Origin: Chrysomallon squamiferum
Lineage: Eukaryota; Mollusca; Gastropoda; Neomphalida; Peltospiridae
DNA length: 17,500 nt
Assembly: GCA_012295275.1 (NCBI GenBank)
Contig: CM022672.1
Location: forward strand, 10,725,404-10,742,903
Direction of reading: 5' to 3'
Positions 7,836 through 15,974 of the stretch are shown piece by piece; the first letter of the stretch is position 1, and each line of letters opens with the position of its first letter. Made by a program: the position numbers and the translations under genes. The notes beneath the pieces are model-generated. The model searched no databases, was not told the DNA's origin, and worked only from the letters and a program-made list of their open reading frames with translations.

Positions 7836-8466
7836 ATATTCACAATGGCTTGTTTAATTTATTAGCCAAATGGTTTCGATGAATAAGTTGTAAAATGTGA
7901 TCCATTACTGGCTTTTTATAACTATAGAATTTATTTCCTGTAATACAGCATTGTGTTTTTTCACTGGTTATAATTCTCTTATAATGTTTGAAAAATTATT
8001 ACCTGTTTTATAGAACAGTGTTGTTATTATTTTCATAATACAATATTGTTTTATTACAATAGTTGAAAATATTTACTGCTCTACAATGAAATGTTATAAA
8101 GGTTGAAAGGATATTACTGTTAATCATTGCTGTTATTATGATTAAAAATATTTTCTGATATGCAAAACCATCTAGCAATCATCAAAATTTTTTCCTATAC
8201 CTGTGTTATTATACCTGAATAAATATTTCCAATGTTTCGATATTGTTTTTCACCTTCTTTTTTTTTTTCTTTTTTTCTTTTTTCAAAACTGTTTAAAAAT
8301 ATATCCAATCATGCAATATTATTCTGTTAAAAGAAATGTCCCTTTTTTTAATAACTGATTTTTTTTTATAGCAATGAATTCTTATAACTGCCAAAAAAAT
8401 ATTCCCATGTACAAAAAATGTATACTTTGAAAAAAAAAACCAAAGTGTCATCCATCTACTGCTTGT
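7836..8466. other. AT-rich spacer with pyrimidine tract
   Basis: Unique AT-rich sequence with an irregular T/C tract (8258-8285). A minus-strand 60-codon frame (8293-8475) shows no motif and no CpG signal, and its flanks give no splice or poly(A) support. I see no gene. Confidence 0.55.
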
Positions 8467-8503
8467 GTGTGACATCTGTTACTGTCACAGTAAAATGTCA
8501 CAC
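8467..8503. repeat. nested hairpin, 9 bp outer and 7 bp inner arms
   Basis: Outer arms GTGTGACAT (8467-8475) and ATGTCACAC (8495-8503) are perfect. Inside them TTACTGT-C-ACAGTAA (8479-8493) is a second perfect palindrome. The whole 37 nt could fold as one long stem with a short asymmetric bulge (CTG against A). Occurrence immediately before the exon candidate is noted, without evidence of a link. Confidence 0.8.
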
Positions 8504-8610
8504 TTTGTGAATTATTACCACAAGCATGATCACAACAGTCCCCGCAATATTTCCTCTCTCATCTGTTTCTTTTTACATGATTTAATTGTTTATGCACTGT
8601 GTGATATCAG

Positions 8611-8703
8611 AGCCGAACACTGGGCGATTAAAGTGACTCTGCCGTCAAATGAAAATTCAATATGGCTGTGTGTGGGAGTCCAGAGAGGACAGAAATTGTC
8701 TGG
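8611..8703 (+). CDS. possible internal exon, 93 nt, unknown product
   Basis: A pyrimidine-containing lead (CTCTCATCTGTTTCTTTTT, about 8556-8574) and GATATCAG|A give a plausible acceptor at 8610. TCTGG|GTAAGC gives a good donor after 8703. The 93 nt between are open in the frame reading AEHWAIKVTLPSNENSIW and LCVGVQRGQKLS, with a codon split at both ends (symmetric phase 2). Three CpGs occur within 8614-8644 in an otherwise CpG-poor region. The frame is also open upstream to about 8465, so a longer exon using the AG at 8489-8490 is possible. No family recognised. The 33 bp minisatellite begins 22 nt after the donor, so it would be intronic. Confidence 0.3.
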
Positions 8704-8724
8704 GTAAGCTCACTGGCGTAGTAC

Positions 8725-9070
8725 AGTTCATATAGACTGATTTAGTGTGTATCTATCAGTTGATATATACTGGTGTAGTGTGTATCTATCAGTTGATATA
8801 TACTGATGTAGTGTGTATCTAACAGTTGATATATACTGGTGTAGTGTGTATCTATCAGTTGATATATACTGATTTAGTGTGTATCTATCAGTTGATATAT
8901 ACTGGTGTGGTGTGTATATATCAGTTGATATATACTGATGTAGTGTGTATCTATCAGTTGATATATACTGGTGTAGTGTGTATCTATCAGTTGATATATA
9001 CTGATGTAGAGGTACGGTTGATGATACACGCTGGTGTAGTAGTACCGCTGATACATGCTGGTGTGGGATA
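8725..9070. repeat. 33 bp minisatellite with two- and four-unit super-repeat
   Basis: Nine units start at 8729 and every 33 bp to 8993, with no indel. Each reads about GATATATACTGGTGTAGTGT then GTATCTATCAGTT. Units alternate at one position: odd units read CTGAT, even units CTGGT. Within the odd units, GATTT and GATGT alternate across the first eight units, giving a 132 bp four-unit period. Decayed units continue to about 9070. Because 33 is a multiple of 3, frames stay open on both strands (about 90 and 115 codons, an 11-residue repeat such as QYISTDRYTLH on the minus strand). I read this as satellite DNA and not a repeat protein. Confidence 0.93.
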
Positions 9071-9121
9071 CTCATTTACTTTACATCAGAGAAGATAACT
9101 GTCAAGGTAATTAGTCTGCTC

Positions 9122-9990
9122 CTGTGTGTGTGTGTGTGTGTGTCTGTTTATTTGTTCTGTATATCTATACTGATATGCCTGTTATGCTAAAACATTATCC
9201 ATGTATATGTGTGTGCATTTGTATTATTTGTTCTATATATCTATATTGATATGCCTGTATGCTAAAAAATTATTTATATATGTGTTTGTGTCCATTTGTG
9301 TGTATGTTTCAGTTTATTCATTTTATATATTTATACAGATATGTTTCTGGTAGCTTAAATAATTATGCATACATTTTAATATATGTGTATATGTGCATTT
9401 ATCTAAACATGAATACATAAATGTGTGTATCTGTGAGTCTCTGTCTGTGTATTTGCACATGTATAAAATAATAATGCATGCATATAAATATATTTATATA
9501 TGTATATATGTTTTTCTCTGTGTGTGGGTGTGTGAATTTATATAGATATTTCTTAATATTTATGCATTTATATTTTATGTTTAATAATTATGCATGTACA
9601 TACACATATCTAGAGCATGTGGCTATGAGTGTGTTTGTTTATTTTGTCTATATTTTTATGCAGATATGTCTGTATACCTGAATTAATTATACATAGCTAT
9701 TTATATGCAAATAGCAGATTTTAATATAAACATATTTTATACAGATGTATATATATATATGCATGTGTGTGCTTATGTATGTATTTGTCTATACATATGT
9801 CATTATGTGTGTGTGTGTGCATGTGTATCTTTGGGGATGCATTTGTGTTTGTGTTACAGCTATGTTATTCTACCTCATACATTTTGCATTTATATATTTA
9901 TGCATGTGTGTGCCTGAATATGCATGTATATATTGTTCCTGTATGTGACTGTGTGTGTGTGTGTATGTGTATTGATAGAGATGTCTATGT
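9122..9990. repeat. decaying 76-100 bp TG/TA-rich tandem repeat
   Basis: The first two units (from about 9140 and 9216) share TTATTTGTTCTRTATATCTA, TRYTGATATGCCTG and ATGCTAAAA. Later units (near 9311, 9530, 9630 and 9720) retain fragments: TTTATACAGATATGT, TTATGCAGATATGTCTG, AATTATGCAT. Between them lie (TG)n tracts at 9123-9143 and 9950-9963. Similarity falls steadily left to right. Overlapping open frames are Cys/Val/Tyr/Met repeat translation. Confidence 0.75.
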
Positions 9991-10086
9991 CTGAATGTAT
10001 TGTATCTACTAATCCCTTTGGAAAATTGATTCTAAGTAAAAAAATATTGTTAAATTATGAAAAAAGTAATTTCAGAGAATAGCACA

Positions 10087-10315
10087 CATGTGAAGATGTG
10101 TGTATGTATGTGTGTGTGTGTGTGTGTGTAAGAATGTATATATGTGTGTGTGTGTGTGCATGAATGTATGTGTGTATATATGTTTGTGTATGTATGTATG
10201 TTTTTATGGGTGTCTGTTTGTATGTATGTATGCAAGTGTTTATTATGTATCTATGGATGTGTTTATGAATGCTTGTGTGCATTTATGTACATATGTATGT
10301 GTGGATGGAGATATA
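10087..10315. repeat. TG/TGTA microsatellite
   Basis: (TG)n at 10109-10129 and 10141-10158, then TGTA, TGTT and TGAA variants fading out by 10315. All open frames here, on both strands, are repeat translation. Confidence 0.93.
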
Positions 10316-10708
10316 TAAAAGCAAGTAATTTGTAGCTGTACCAAGCGAACTACCACTGAGTATACATATATGAAAGATGTATCTCACAATGTCACACTGA
10401 CCTTGTTTTTTTTGTTCACGCATCTCTTAACATGATAGAAATTTTATTTTGCTACTTTTGTTATACAGCTCTGATTTTTCAAACTTTTTCACCATCTTCC
10501 AGTATGACACTTTCAACACTAAACTCCTTTCATTTCTTTTTCTTTTCTTCTTTTTTTTTCTCTTGTACTTTTCTTTCATATCTGGATCAATCAGTGTTTG
10601 TCAGTATCTAGCTATTTCATACATTTAATCAAATATCTTGATGATGTGCTCCCAAAAAAGTTGTTAATACGTGACATTAATAGTGTCAATTAATTAAAAA
10701 AAAAATAA
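10316..10708. other. AT-rich spacer with pyrimidine-rich half
   Basis: Unique DNA with a T/C-rich stretch (10525-10580). No gene or notable motif apart from an A-run at 10695-10705. Confidence 0.55.
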
Positions 10709-10759
10709 TTTTTTTTTTTTTTTTTTTTTTTATTTTTTTTTTTCTTTTTTTTTTTTCTT

Positions 10760-10796
<37 letters not shown>

Positions 10797-10814
10797 TTTT
10801 TTTTTTTTTTTTTT
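10709..10814. repeat. 106 nt near-pure poly-T tract
   Basis: Thymine throughout except A10732, C10744, C10757, C10761 and AC10791-10792. On the minus strand this is a poly-A of retroposon-tail type. If so, the inserted body would lie at 10815 upward; that 170 bp (10815-10990) is unique and shows no tRNA, reverse-transcriptase or gene-like feature. Slippage expansion or a sequencing/assembly artefact are equally likely. Confidence 0.9.
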
Positions 10815-10984
10815 CCCTACATGATGAGCTTTTCATTATCATTTTATATACATGCTCGAGACCTTTAGAAAATTCTGCTTGCTTGTAGGAGAGCTGTGTC
10901 GGTATGTTGTCTGGTTTAGAAGAAAAAAAAAATTAATTCAGTTTTTCGTGATTTTGATGCGTTTTTGACTGAACTCAGCTTAAT

Positions 10985-11560
10985 CCACAAGTCAGGTAAA
11001 CCTGTCTGTAGTCTACACTTTTATGTAGCACATCAAAATTTAATCTACACTTTTATTTCTGATAGTTTATGTTCGTGTTTTAGTACTATAACAGAATTTA
11101 ATCTACATGTTTATTTGTTATAGTTTTTATATGCATTTTTTAGTAGTACATCAAAATTTAATCTATACATTAATTCTTATCGATTATAATTATATTTGTT
11201 ATAGTTTTTAAAATATATTTTTTAGTAAAAAATTTAATCTATATGTTTATTTCTTATCGATTATAATTATATGTGTTTTTGAAAATATATCAAAATTTAA
11301 TCTACATGTTTATTTCTTATAGTTTTTATATGTATTTTACTAATACATAAAAATTTAATCTACATGTTTATTTCTCATAGTTTTTATGTGTATTTTAGTA
11401 TACATAAAAATTTAATCTACATGTTTATTTCTCATAGTTTTTATGTGTATTTTAGTATACATACAAATTTAATCTACATGTTTATTTCTTAAAGTTTATA
11501 GATGTTTTAGTAGTAGATCAAAATTTAATCTATATATATATTTTTTTTTTTTAAATTTTA
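10985..11560. repeat. 57-60 bp AT-rich minisatellite, nine units
   Basis: The word TTTAATCTA recurs with TAATCT starts at 11041, 11099, 11159, 11235, 11298, 11356, 11413, 11470 and 11526. Units carry ATGTTTATTTCTTATAG, TTTTTATRTGTATTTTAG and an ACATCAAAA or ACATAAAAA tail. The units at 11356 and 11413 are almost identical 57-mers. The 76 bp unit at 11159 and the 63 bp one at 11235 share an extra ATCGATTATAATTATAT segment. Homogeneous in the centre, decayed at the edges. Confidence 0.9.
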
Positions 11561-11744
11561 AATTTTTGTTTTATATCGTTTATAGATGATTCTTAGTAAT
11601 ACATCAAAACTTTAGAATAGATTTTTAAATTTATGGTCTATAGATTTTTTTTTGGATCTAATTTGATATATGAAACCTACTTAATTATCTTAATGGCACA
11701 TAACTTAGTGTTGATGATTGTGATATTGTCTTCAGACTTGTCTT

Positions 11745-11985
11745 AGCCATATATCAAGCTTTAATCCACAGATATATTTAAGTTGTTCATCGAGTTTTAA
11801 TTCACAGATATATTTAAGTTGTTCATCGAGTTTTAATTCACAGATATATTTAAGTTGTTTATCGAGTTTTAATTCACAGATATATTTAAAGGGTAAAACA
11901 TGCTTTAATTTATTTATATCCTACTGGCTTATCAAGTTTTAATCTACACATATACTAGTGGTTTATGAATTTTTAATCTCTATTA
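11745..11985. repeat. 36 bp minisatellite, related to the preceding array
   Basis: Units beginning AGTTGTTCATCGAGTTTTAA and ending TTCACAGATATATTTA start at 11781, 11817 and 11853, exactly 36 bp apart and nearly identical. Partial units flank them (11750-11780, and 11889-11985 with AAGTTTTAATCTACACATAT). The TTTTAATCYACA core is shared with the 57-60 bp array just upstream, so the two probably have a common origin. Confidence 0.9.
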
Positions 11986-12029
11986 AATAATGTGTAGGCT
12001 ATAAATGTGAATGAGTAAAAGAAATAGTA

Positions 12030-12251
12030 AATGTATGTCTATATCTATGCATGAAGGTATATATGTATGAATGGGTCTATGTATGTGTACATGTGAATGC
12101 ATGTATGTATGTATGTCCTAATGTACAAATGAATGCATCTATGTATGTATGTATTTGAGTATGTATATATGTGTTCTGTGTGTATTTGAAAATGTATATA
12201 TGTGTGCTGTATGTATTTGAAAATGTATAAATGGATGAATGTGTAAATATA

Positions 12252-12283
<32 letters not shown>
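12030..12283. repeat. TGTA/TGAA microsatellite, 31 bp triplet, (TG)14
   Basis: TGTA-rich variants from 12030. A 31 bp unit holding GTATTTGA starts at 12151, 12182 and 12213 (GTATTTGAAAATGTATATAT, then GTGTGCTGTAT). A (TG)n tract closes the region (12257-12284). Confidence 0.88.
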
Positions 12284-12284
<1 letters not shown>

Positions 12285-12700
12285 TAATTATATAAGCAAT
12301 TAAACATATAATTATGTGTTTGTGTTTTACAAAATACAGACTGTTTCTCTTGGTATTGCTGTAAAATAACATTTACATTCCACTCCATCTGTCAGTTTTA
12401 TATCAAACGTGTAAAAGTTTCTGATAAAAGGTCAACAGCATTCCTTATTTTTCTTCTGAGAAAACTTTTAAAGTGTCCAGTAACATGTTAAACCAGATTT
12501 GCATTTTGTTTTCACTCTTCAAGTTTCACTTAATTAACATCTGTGTCAACCGATATTGTCATCTCTCACTGTAAAACTTTTTGTCTGAAATGTTCTGTAT
12601 AAAATGATTTGTTTATTTCTTTCGCAATCACAGTTATTTCTGTTCAGTTCATTCATATCCAATAGTATTTTGTTTCACAACTGTAAACTGTGTATCAGTC
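12284..12700. other. unique AT-rich spacer
   Basis: No repeat, gene or strong splice signal noticed. Confidence 0.55.
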
Positions 12701-13010
12701 ATACTGTTTGCATTCAGTGTTGTTTTCATATTGTTTGTGTCTAATAATATTTTCAGATTGTTTGTATCCAGTGATATTTCCATATTATTTGCATCCAGTG
12801 ATATTTTCAAACTGCTTGTATCCAGTGATATTGTCAAATTTTTGGTATCTAGTTATATTGCCATTTGATTTGTATTCAGTGATATTTCCATATTGTTTGC
12901 ATCCAGTGATATTTTCAAACTGCTTGTATCCAGTGATACTGTCATATTGCCTGTATCCAGTGATATTTTCCTGCTTGTATCCAGTGATATTATTAATTGA
13001 TGTTATTTTT
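12701..13010. repeat. 27 bp minisatellite with 108 bp super-repeat
   Basis: The word G(T/C)ATCCAGTGATATT marks units at 12710, 12737, 12764, 12791, 12818, 12845, 12872, 12899, 12926 and 12953: ten starts at exactly 27 bp with no indel, then a shortened unit at 12977. The series from 12764 repeats at 12872, 108 bp (four units) on; GCATCC-type units and the CAAACTGCTT segment recur in the same places. The 27 bp period keeps nine-residue-repeat frames open on both strands (for example YLHPVIFSN and SLDTNNLKI), an arithmetic consequence and not evidence of coding. Confidence 0.93.
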
Positions 13011-13076
13011 CAAACTGTACTATTTGGATACAGTAATATATCTATCTTGGGATATTTCATTTAGGAAACGGTGGAA

Positions 13077-13112
13077 AATTTTCCTGCTGTTTGCATCCAG
13101 TGATGTTTTTTT
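13077..13112. repeat. stray unit of the 27 bp minisatellite
   Basis: TTTGCATCCAGTGATGTTTT at 13090-13109 matches the 27 bp unit, separated from the main array by about 70 bp of unrelated or decayed sequence. Confidence 0.75.
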
Positions 13113-13290
13113 GTTTAACAAAGGAGAAAATGTCCCTGTATACTCTAGGTGATTTGTTTTGTTCTCTTTTCTTTTCTTTTTAACTAATCAATTAATCAAT
13201 ACAAGAATGTTGTTTCACAACCAAACGAATTCAGGTACACACAGTAGCATGCAGGATTCATGAAAACAACAGTTATTACCAAAACAACTC

Positions 13291-13320
13291 AACCCCACCC
13301 GACCCCACCCAACCCCACCC
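13291..13320 (-). repeat. C-rich 10-mer array, G-quadruplex motif on minus strand
   Basis: Three tandem copies of ACCCCACCC-type 10-mers (AACCCCACCC, GACCCCACCC, AACCCCACCC). The minus strand carries six runs of three or four G separated by 1-2 nt, a very dense quadruplex motif; the plus strand could form an i-motif. It is the most GC-rich 30 bp in the window. A further C7 follows at 13334-13340. Confidence 0.9.
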
Positions 13321-13459
13321 TTTCTTTTTATTACCCCCCCTACAAAAATTCTGCTGTAGTAAAAAAAAACAAAAAAAAAAACTTTCACAGACTTCTAAGA
13401 AGCCACTGAAAACCAGTGCAATAATCTCAAAGAAACAATAAATGACCTAAAAAAATGAT

Positions 13460-13552
13460 AAAAAAAAAAAAAAAATTAATGTTTTTATTATACATAAAAT
13501 GATTAGACTGTATTTTGGGTCATCTGCTGACAGATTTATATGTGTTTATTGG

Positions 13553-13588
<36 letters not shown>
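13460..13588. repeat. A16 and T35 homopolymers flanking an 80 bp spacer
   Basis: Poly-A at 13460-13475 and a pure T35 at 13554-13588 face each other across about 78 bp of unique sequence, forming a potential A/T stem. A short plus-strand frame from the T tract (CPLLSKTNREALKEI, ending at TAA near 13657) looks protein-like but has no splice support. Confidence 0.85.
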
Positions 13589-13861
13589 CTGTCCATTGTT
13601 GAGTAAGACAAACAGAGAAGCCCTGAAGGAAATACATTTTCCATTACCGAAGGATTATTTCAGTCTGTAATGGTTTCCACACAGGTGCAACAGCAATATT
13701 TTCCAGTTATTTATGTTTCACTTCTGTAACAGTTTGGGCATCATTAATTAAATACTGGGTTATGAGGTTTGTAAATTATTCTGTGTATGTTGATGAGATG
13801 TAATATATGTCTGATAGTGTATTTGTGTGTGTTTAAGTAAGCATATGTTTGTGTATGTCTA

Positions 13862-13870
<9 letters not shown>
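13589..13870. other. unique spacer
   Basis: A modestly less AT-rich segment (13590-13720), with one CpG (13646-13647), then TG-rich sequence leading into the TA tract. No supported gene. Confidence 0.5.

Positions 13871-13900
<30 letters not shown>
13871..13900. repeat. (AT)15 microsatellite
   Basis: Pure AT tract immediately left of the copied 41 bp block. Confidence 0.97.
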
Positions 13901-13902
<2 letters not shown>

Positions 13903-13966
13903 TTTCATTTCTGCATATCCTGTTCTTGAAGCTCTTGAAGCAAAAAAAAAAAATATATATATATAT
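13901..13966. repeat. displaced copy of a 41 bp block with A/TA tail
   Basis: The 41 bp at 13901-13941 (TCTTTCATTTCTGCATATCC, then TGTTCTTGAAGCTCTTGAAGC) are identical to 14670-14710. Both copies continue with a poly-A run (12 and 10 A) and a (TA)n. This copy lies 769 bp away from the 31 bp array that holds the other, and is flanked on both sides by TA repeat. Confidence 0.95.
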
Positions 13967-14501
13967 CATTTAAAAACATTAATTCATTATTGAATAATTC
14001 ATGTAACGTATTATTGATATAAAGAATAATATTAAAAAGAAATTTTCTCATTTATTTAAAAACAGATGATAATGGCCTTCTAAATGTCAAACAATGATTT
14101 ATTGCTTTCAAAACTAAACAGTCTTAAAATGTTAGAATGTCTTTTTTTTTTAATCTTTTTATATACTTTGTTCTTTTTTCTTGTTCATTATGACAGAGCT
14201 GAAAACCATTATTAATGTGAAAAGCATTGTTAGCTAAAATGGATAGTATTAATGGCTTACAAAAGTTATTTCTGAAAACAGATAAATATTGTGTTTTAAG
14301 AGTATGTTTTTTTTTTTGCTGATATTGAAAACAAATTAACAAATTTCAAATCATCAGTCTTTATTATATATTATCACAGAGGCCTGGAATGAATGGGGAA
14401 AAAAATTGAATTTAAAACTATCTATTCTTTATAGTATGTGACTAATTTCATATCTCTGTATACTAATTTTAGCATCAATAATATCATAGATATCACATAT
14501 A
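13967..14501. other. unique AT-rich spacer
   Basis: No repeat or gene seen. A minus-strand 72-codon frame (14124-14342) is Lys/Asn-rich with no motif, splice or poly(A) support. Confidence 0.55.
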
Positions 14502-14870
14502 CAATTCCCTTGATATCTCAAAATCCTGCATACAATGTCTCTGTATCCTATATAGAGAGTCCTGGACCTATCTGTATCCTGTGTGCAGAGTTCTTGATAT
14601 GTTCATGTTCTCTACAGAGTACCCTTGGTACTTCTCTGCCCTTGTTATGTTTGTACCCTGGAAACACTTTCTTTCATTTCTGCATATCCTGTTCTTGAAG
14701 CTCTTGAAGCAAAAAAAAAATATATATATGTATCCTGCATACACTGTCTTTGATATCTATATATCCTGTGTTTGGTGTCCTTGATATGTTTATATCCTGC
14801 AGCCAGTGTCTTTCAATATCTACATATCCTGTATTTGGTGTCCTTGATATCCTGCGTAGATCATCCCAGT
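14502..14870. repeat. 31 bp minisatellite with alternating unit types
   Basis: ATCCTG marks units at 14523, 14575, 14685, 14732, 14763, 14794, 14826 and 14849. The best-preserved run (14732-14848) has 31-32 bp spacing and alternates two types: CCTGCAKMCASTGTCTTT followed by ATATCTA, and CCTGTRTTTGGTGTCCTTGA. The left half is strongly decayed. TATCC, CAGTG and GATAT words also occur in the 27 bp array at 12.7 kb, so a distant common origin is possible. Open frames over it are by-products. Confidence 0.85.
14670..14729. repeat. second copy of the 41 bp block with A/TA tail
   Basis: Identical over 41 bp to 13901-13941 and followed by A10 and (TA)n. It contains one ATCCTG core and so belongs to the 31 bp array, but its CTTGAAGCTCTTGAAGC part and A/TA tail interrupt the normal units. 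Confidence 0.95.
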
Positions 14871-15079
14871 GAATGCCCTGTCAGAAGAGTGATACTGAAA
14901 TTGCTAGTTTTATGTGTTGTGCACACAGAAACATGTTTTAGTGACTATGCATAATTTATTATGAGTATTATAGTGCATGAAAGCAGTGTACTAAATCCAG
15001 GGTCATTCACCTTGATTGTGAATCATTGTTTACAGGTGTGTATATCTTTCCAAGTAAATCTGGTAAAAAAATAGGATAA

Positions 15080-15083
<4 letters not shown>

Positions 15084-15112
<29 letters not shown>
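15084..15112. repeat. poly-A tract, 29 nt
   Basis: Pure A29. The 210 bp to its left (14871-15083) is unique, without tRNA-like boxes or coding signature, so it is not clearly a retroposon tail. Confidence 0.9.
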
Positions 15113-15235
15113 CATTTAAAAACCCTTTTATCTATATCAGTATATGTGTCTATTTTTATACACTACACTCAAAACAAATATAAATATAGACATATAGATA
15201 AATGTTTTTAAAAAATTATGTCAAATTAGATAGTG

Positions 15236-15282
15236 TATGTGTGTGTGTGTGTGTTTGAATGTTTGTGTGTGTATATATGTTT

Positions 15283-15331
<49 letters not shown>

Positions 15332-15375
15332 TACAAATATATATATATATGCAGTTATATGTGTATGGCTGTATG
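15236..15375. repeat. (TG)n and (TA)n compound microsatellite
   Basis: TG tract (15236-15254), GTTTGTGTGTG variants, a pure (AT)n (15290-15321) and a second TA run (15338-15350). Confidence 0.95.
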
Positions 15376-15663
15376 TATATATTACTGATAAATGATATAT
15401 GAAAACATTTTTGGCTTTGCATTTTGTAATGTATTAGTGAACAGAGAAATTAAACCTAGGATATTAATGACTGTTGACTTTCCAAAGTACATGCAGTGTT
15501 ATAAATTACACAGTTATTTATTAATGTTGACAATACATAAAGAACCATAACTCTGGACGAAATCTGTCTGTAAAGTATCAGTCAAAAGTGATATTAATTA
15601 TATATATATATATAGAGAGAGCCTCTAAAACATCTGACAACAGATTAACTTTCACTGATATGT
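15376..15663. other. unique AT-rich spacer
   Basis: Unique sequence with a (TA)n-GAGAGAG junction at 15598-15621. No gene seen. Confidence 0.55.
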
Positions 15664-15795
15664 GTACATACATACATACATACATACATACATACATACA
15701 CACATACATCCACACACACACACATACATACATACATATGTACACACACATACATACATACATACATGCATACATACATGCATACATACATACAT
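15664..15795. repeat. TACA/CA compound microsatellite
   Basis: Long TACA runs (15664-15699, 15722-15737, 15748-15795) interrupted by CA and TGCA units. Open frames on both strands (Thr/His/Ile and Cys/Met/Tyr/Val) are repeat translation. Confidence 0.96.
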
Positions 15796-15974
15796 AAAAT
15801 TAATGTTCATACATATACATTTATATATATACATATATAATAGAAATACAGGCACAAAACTAATTTAAAAAAAACAAAAAAAAACACTACATGATGATCA
15901 CTGTTAATGTAAAAGCAAGGGACATTTTTAAATGAACTTTTTCGCAGATACACAAATATATCAACAAAGTCTTT

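Noticed and set aside
12649-13064. Nine-residue repeat protein on either strand of the 27 bp array
   Set aside because: A 27 bp period automatically maintains the frame. Both strands are open at once, and nothing outside the repeat looks coding.
13291-13320. Interstitial telomeric repeat
   Set aside because: The unit is ACCCCACCC-like with a 10 bp period, which does not match the TTAGGG/CCCTAA metazoan telomere.
13554-13660. Short protein-like frame (SKTNREALKEIHFPLPKDY) after T35
   Set aside because: It is about 27 codons, begins within a homopolymer, ends at TAA and has no good acceptor other than the T tract itself. Too short to report as a gene.
15664-15868. His/Thr and Cys/Met/Tyr frames on both strands
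   Set aside because: Direct translations of TACA and TGTA repeats.
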